From Acidimicrobiales bacterium (lineage in GTDB: Bacteria; Actinomycetota; Acidimicrobiia; Acidimicrobiales; Acidimicrobilacustridaceae), in contig JALRFT010000256.1 of assembly GCA_023261915.1 (NCBI GenBank), forward strand, positions 1 through 6,821: DNA of 6,821 nt, read 5' to 3'. Shown in pieces: positions 5,672 to 6,821 of this stretch. The notes under the pieces are model-generated. The model searched no databases and was not told where the DNA came from. It worked only from the letters and a program-made list of their open reading frames with translations. Both the position numbers and the translations under genes were made by a program. Each line of letters begins with the position of its first letter. Position 1 is the stretch's first letter.

Positions 5672-6821
5672 ATGGACTTGCGCTACTCCGACGAGCAACA
5701 GGCGTTCCGTTCCGAGGCGCGCCAATGGCTTCAGGCCAACGTCCCTTCTGCTCCGCTGCCGAGTTTCGACACGGCCGAAGGCTTCGAGGCCCACCGCCAG
5801 TGGGAGCGCACCCTCCACGACGGTCGCTGGTCGGCCGTGAGCTGGCCCACCGAGTTCGGCGGCCGGGGGGCGGGCTACATCGAATGGTTGATCTTCGAAG
5901 AGGAGTACTGGCGCAGTGGCGCACCGGGTCGGGTGAACCAGAACGGCATCTTCCTGTTGGGTCCCACCATCATGGAGGTCGGCACCGACGACCAAAAGGC
6001 ACGTTTCTTGCCCACCATGGCCTCGAGCGAGATCGTGTGGGCACAGGCCTGGAGCGAACCCGACGCCGGCAGCGACATGGCCGCCATCAGTTCCCGGGCC
6101 ACGCTCGACGGCGACCACTGGGTCGTCAACGGTTCGAAGATCTGGGCCAGCCGGGCGGCGTTCGCCGACTGGTGCTTCGGAATGTTCCGCACCGACCCCG
6201 AGGCCCAGCGCCACCGCGGACTGACGTTCATCTTGTGTCCCCTCGACGCACCCGGGATCACCGTTCGCCCCATCGCCCAACTCGACGGCGAGCCCGGCTT
6301 CGCCGAGATCTTCTTCGATGACGTGCGCGTCCCCGTCGACTGCACTCTCGGGGAGGTCAACGGCGGTTGGCGGGTGGCGATGGCCACCGCCGGTTTTGAA
6401 CGAGGTGTGAGTCTGCGCAGCCCGGCCCGCTTCACCACCGCGGCGGATCGGCTCGTGGCGTTGTGGCGACTGCACGCCGACCCGGCCGACACTGCCCTGG
6501 CGGACGCCGTGACAGATCTGTGGATCCGGGCGCAGGGCTACCAGCTGCACACGTACCGCACCGTCACCGACATCGGGGATGGCAAACCCATCGGCGCCGA
6601 AGCCAGTCTGAACAAGGTGTTCTGGTCCGAACTCGATCTCGAGATCCACGAACTCGCCATGCGTCTGTTGGGGAGCCACGCCGAACTGGCGGGTGCCGAC
6701 GGGTCGGCAGCGTGGGTCAAAGGGTTCTTGTTCTCACTGTCAGGGCCGATCTACGCCGGTACCAACGAAATCCAGCGCAACATCATCGCCGACCGGGTCC
6801 TCGACCTGCCCCGGGGGGTGT
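5672..6821 (+). CDS. Acyl-CoA dehydrogenase (FadE-like flavoprotein), C-terminus cut by window edge
   Basis: The frame is open from ATG 5672 to the window edge, giving 383 residues; only a short tail should be missing, since family members are about 380-400 long. Visible landmarks are an N-terminal helical domain (about 1-120), the FAD/substrate loop AWSEPDAGSDMAA (126-138), the beta-domain GSKIWASRAAFADW (154-167), FFDDVRVP (214-221) and a C-terminal helical domain ending IYAGTNEIQRN (360-370). Such enzymes introduce the alpha-beta double bond into acyl-CoA, passing electrons from FAD to ETF. The usual C-terminal catalytic Glu (IYEGT in medium-chain enzymes) is Ala362. A Glu in GFERG (E243) sits where isovaleryl-CoA dehydrogenase and the steroid enzyme ChsE4 keep their base, so the enzyme is probably active. 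Steroid-type enzymes of this kind often pair with a second FadE; whether one follows lies outside the window. It is divergent from the DUF35 gene across 40 bases. Confidence 0.92.
   Translation, partial: MDLRYSDEQQAFRSEARQWLQANVPSAPLPSFDTAEGFEAHRQWERTLHDGRWSAVSWPTEFGGRGAGYIEWLIFEEEYWRSGAPGRVNQNGIFLLGPTIMEVGTDDQKARFLPTMASSEIVWAQAWSEPDAGSDMAAISSRATLDGDHWVVNGSKIWASRAAFADWCFGMFRTDPEAQRHRGLTFILCPLDAPGITVRPIAQLDGEPGFAEIFFDDVRVPVDCTLGEVNGGWRVAMATAGFERGVSLRSPARFTTAADRLVALWRLHADPADTALADAVTDLWIRAQGYQLHTYRTVTDIGDGKPIGAEASLNKVFWSELDLEIHELAMRLLGSHAELAGADGSAAWVKGFLFSLSGPIYAGTNEIQRNIIADRVLDLPRGV

Noticed and set aside
5636..6679. A 347-codon minus-strand open frame antisense to the acyl-CoA dehydrogenase
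   Set aside because: Same codon-register effect; the plus-strand frame has clear family motifs and the antisense product has none.
1..6821. CRISPR arrays, tRNA/rRNA genes, insertion sequences or phage genes
   Set aside because: No direct-repeat array, transposase-like protein, terminal repeats or RNA-gene signature was seen; the window is almost fully filled by six metabolic genes.

Overview
The window comes from a GC-rich bacterium. Coding style (strong G/C bias at third positions, almost no TTA/CTA/TCA codons), an apparently leaderless GTG start, and the mix of genes (acyl-CoA dehydrogenase, thiolases, DUF35 protein, large cytosolic-looking arylsulfatase, actinobacterial-type amidohydrolase) fit an actinobacterium, possibly an environmental one such as Acidimicrobiia. 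The lineage is an inference; there is no rRNA or other marker gene here.

Layout: (1) 1-341, minus strand: the N-terminal part of an amidohydrolase running off the left edge. (2) 342-453: a divergent control region with an operator-like inverted repeat at 361-381. (3) 454-2745, plus: a complete type I sulfatase with an extra C-terminal domain. (4) 5631 down to 2749, minus: a three-gene unit in the order DUF35 (Zn-ribbon/OB-fold), lipid-transfer-type thiolase homologue, classical thiolase. The first two overlap by one base (TGATG) and the third follows after 31 bases. The last gene ends convergently 3 bases from the sulfatase stop. (5) 5632-5671: a 40-base divergent promoter region. (6) 5672-6821, plus: an acyl-CoA dehydrogenase running off the right edge.

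The right-hand genes look like part of a beta-oxidation-like route for an acyl-CoA substrate. The dehydrogenase would introduce the double bond. The Ltp/DUF35 pair resembles the aldolase complexes that shorten steroid side chains by retro-aldol cleavage. The classical thiolase would carry out ordinary thiolytic cleavage. The sulfatase and amidohydrolase could prepare a sulfated or amide/ester/ring-containing precursor. The substrate cannot be read from the sequence, and a sterol-like or other branched/cyclic acid is only a hypothesis.

The most interesting signal is regulatory. The same 8-base arm AATCTGAC, followed by a 5-base spacer and an imperfect inverted copy, occurs in both divergent promoter regions (361-381 and 5622-5642). 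The second copy lies across the predicted -10 box and start codon of the DUF35 gene. This suggests one regulator controls the whole locus, linking the sulfatase/amidohydrolase half to the acyl-CoA half.
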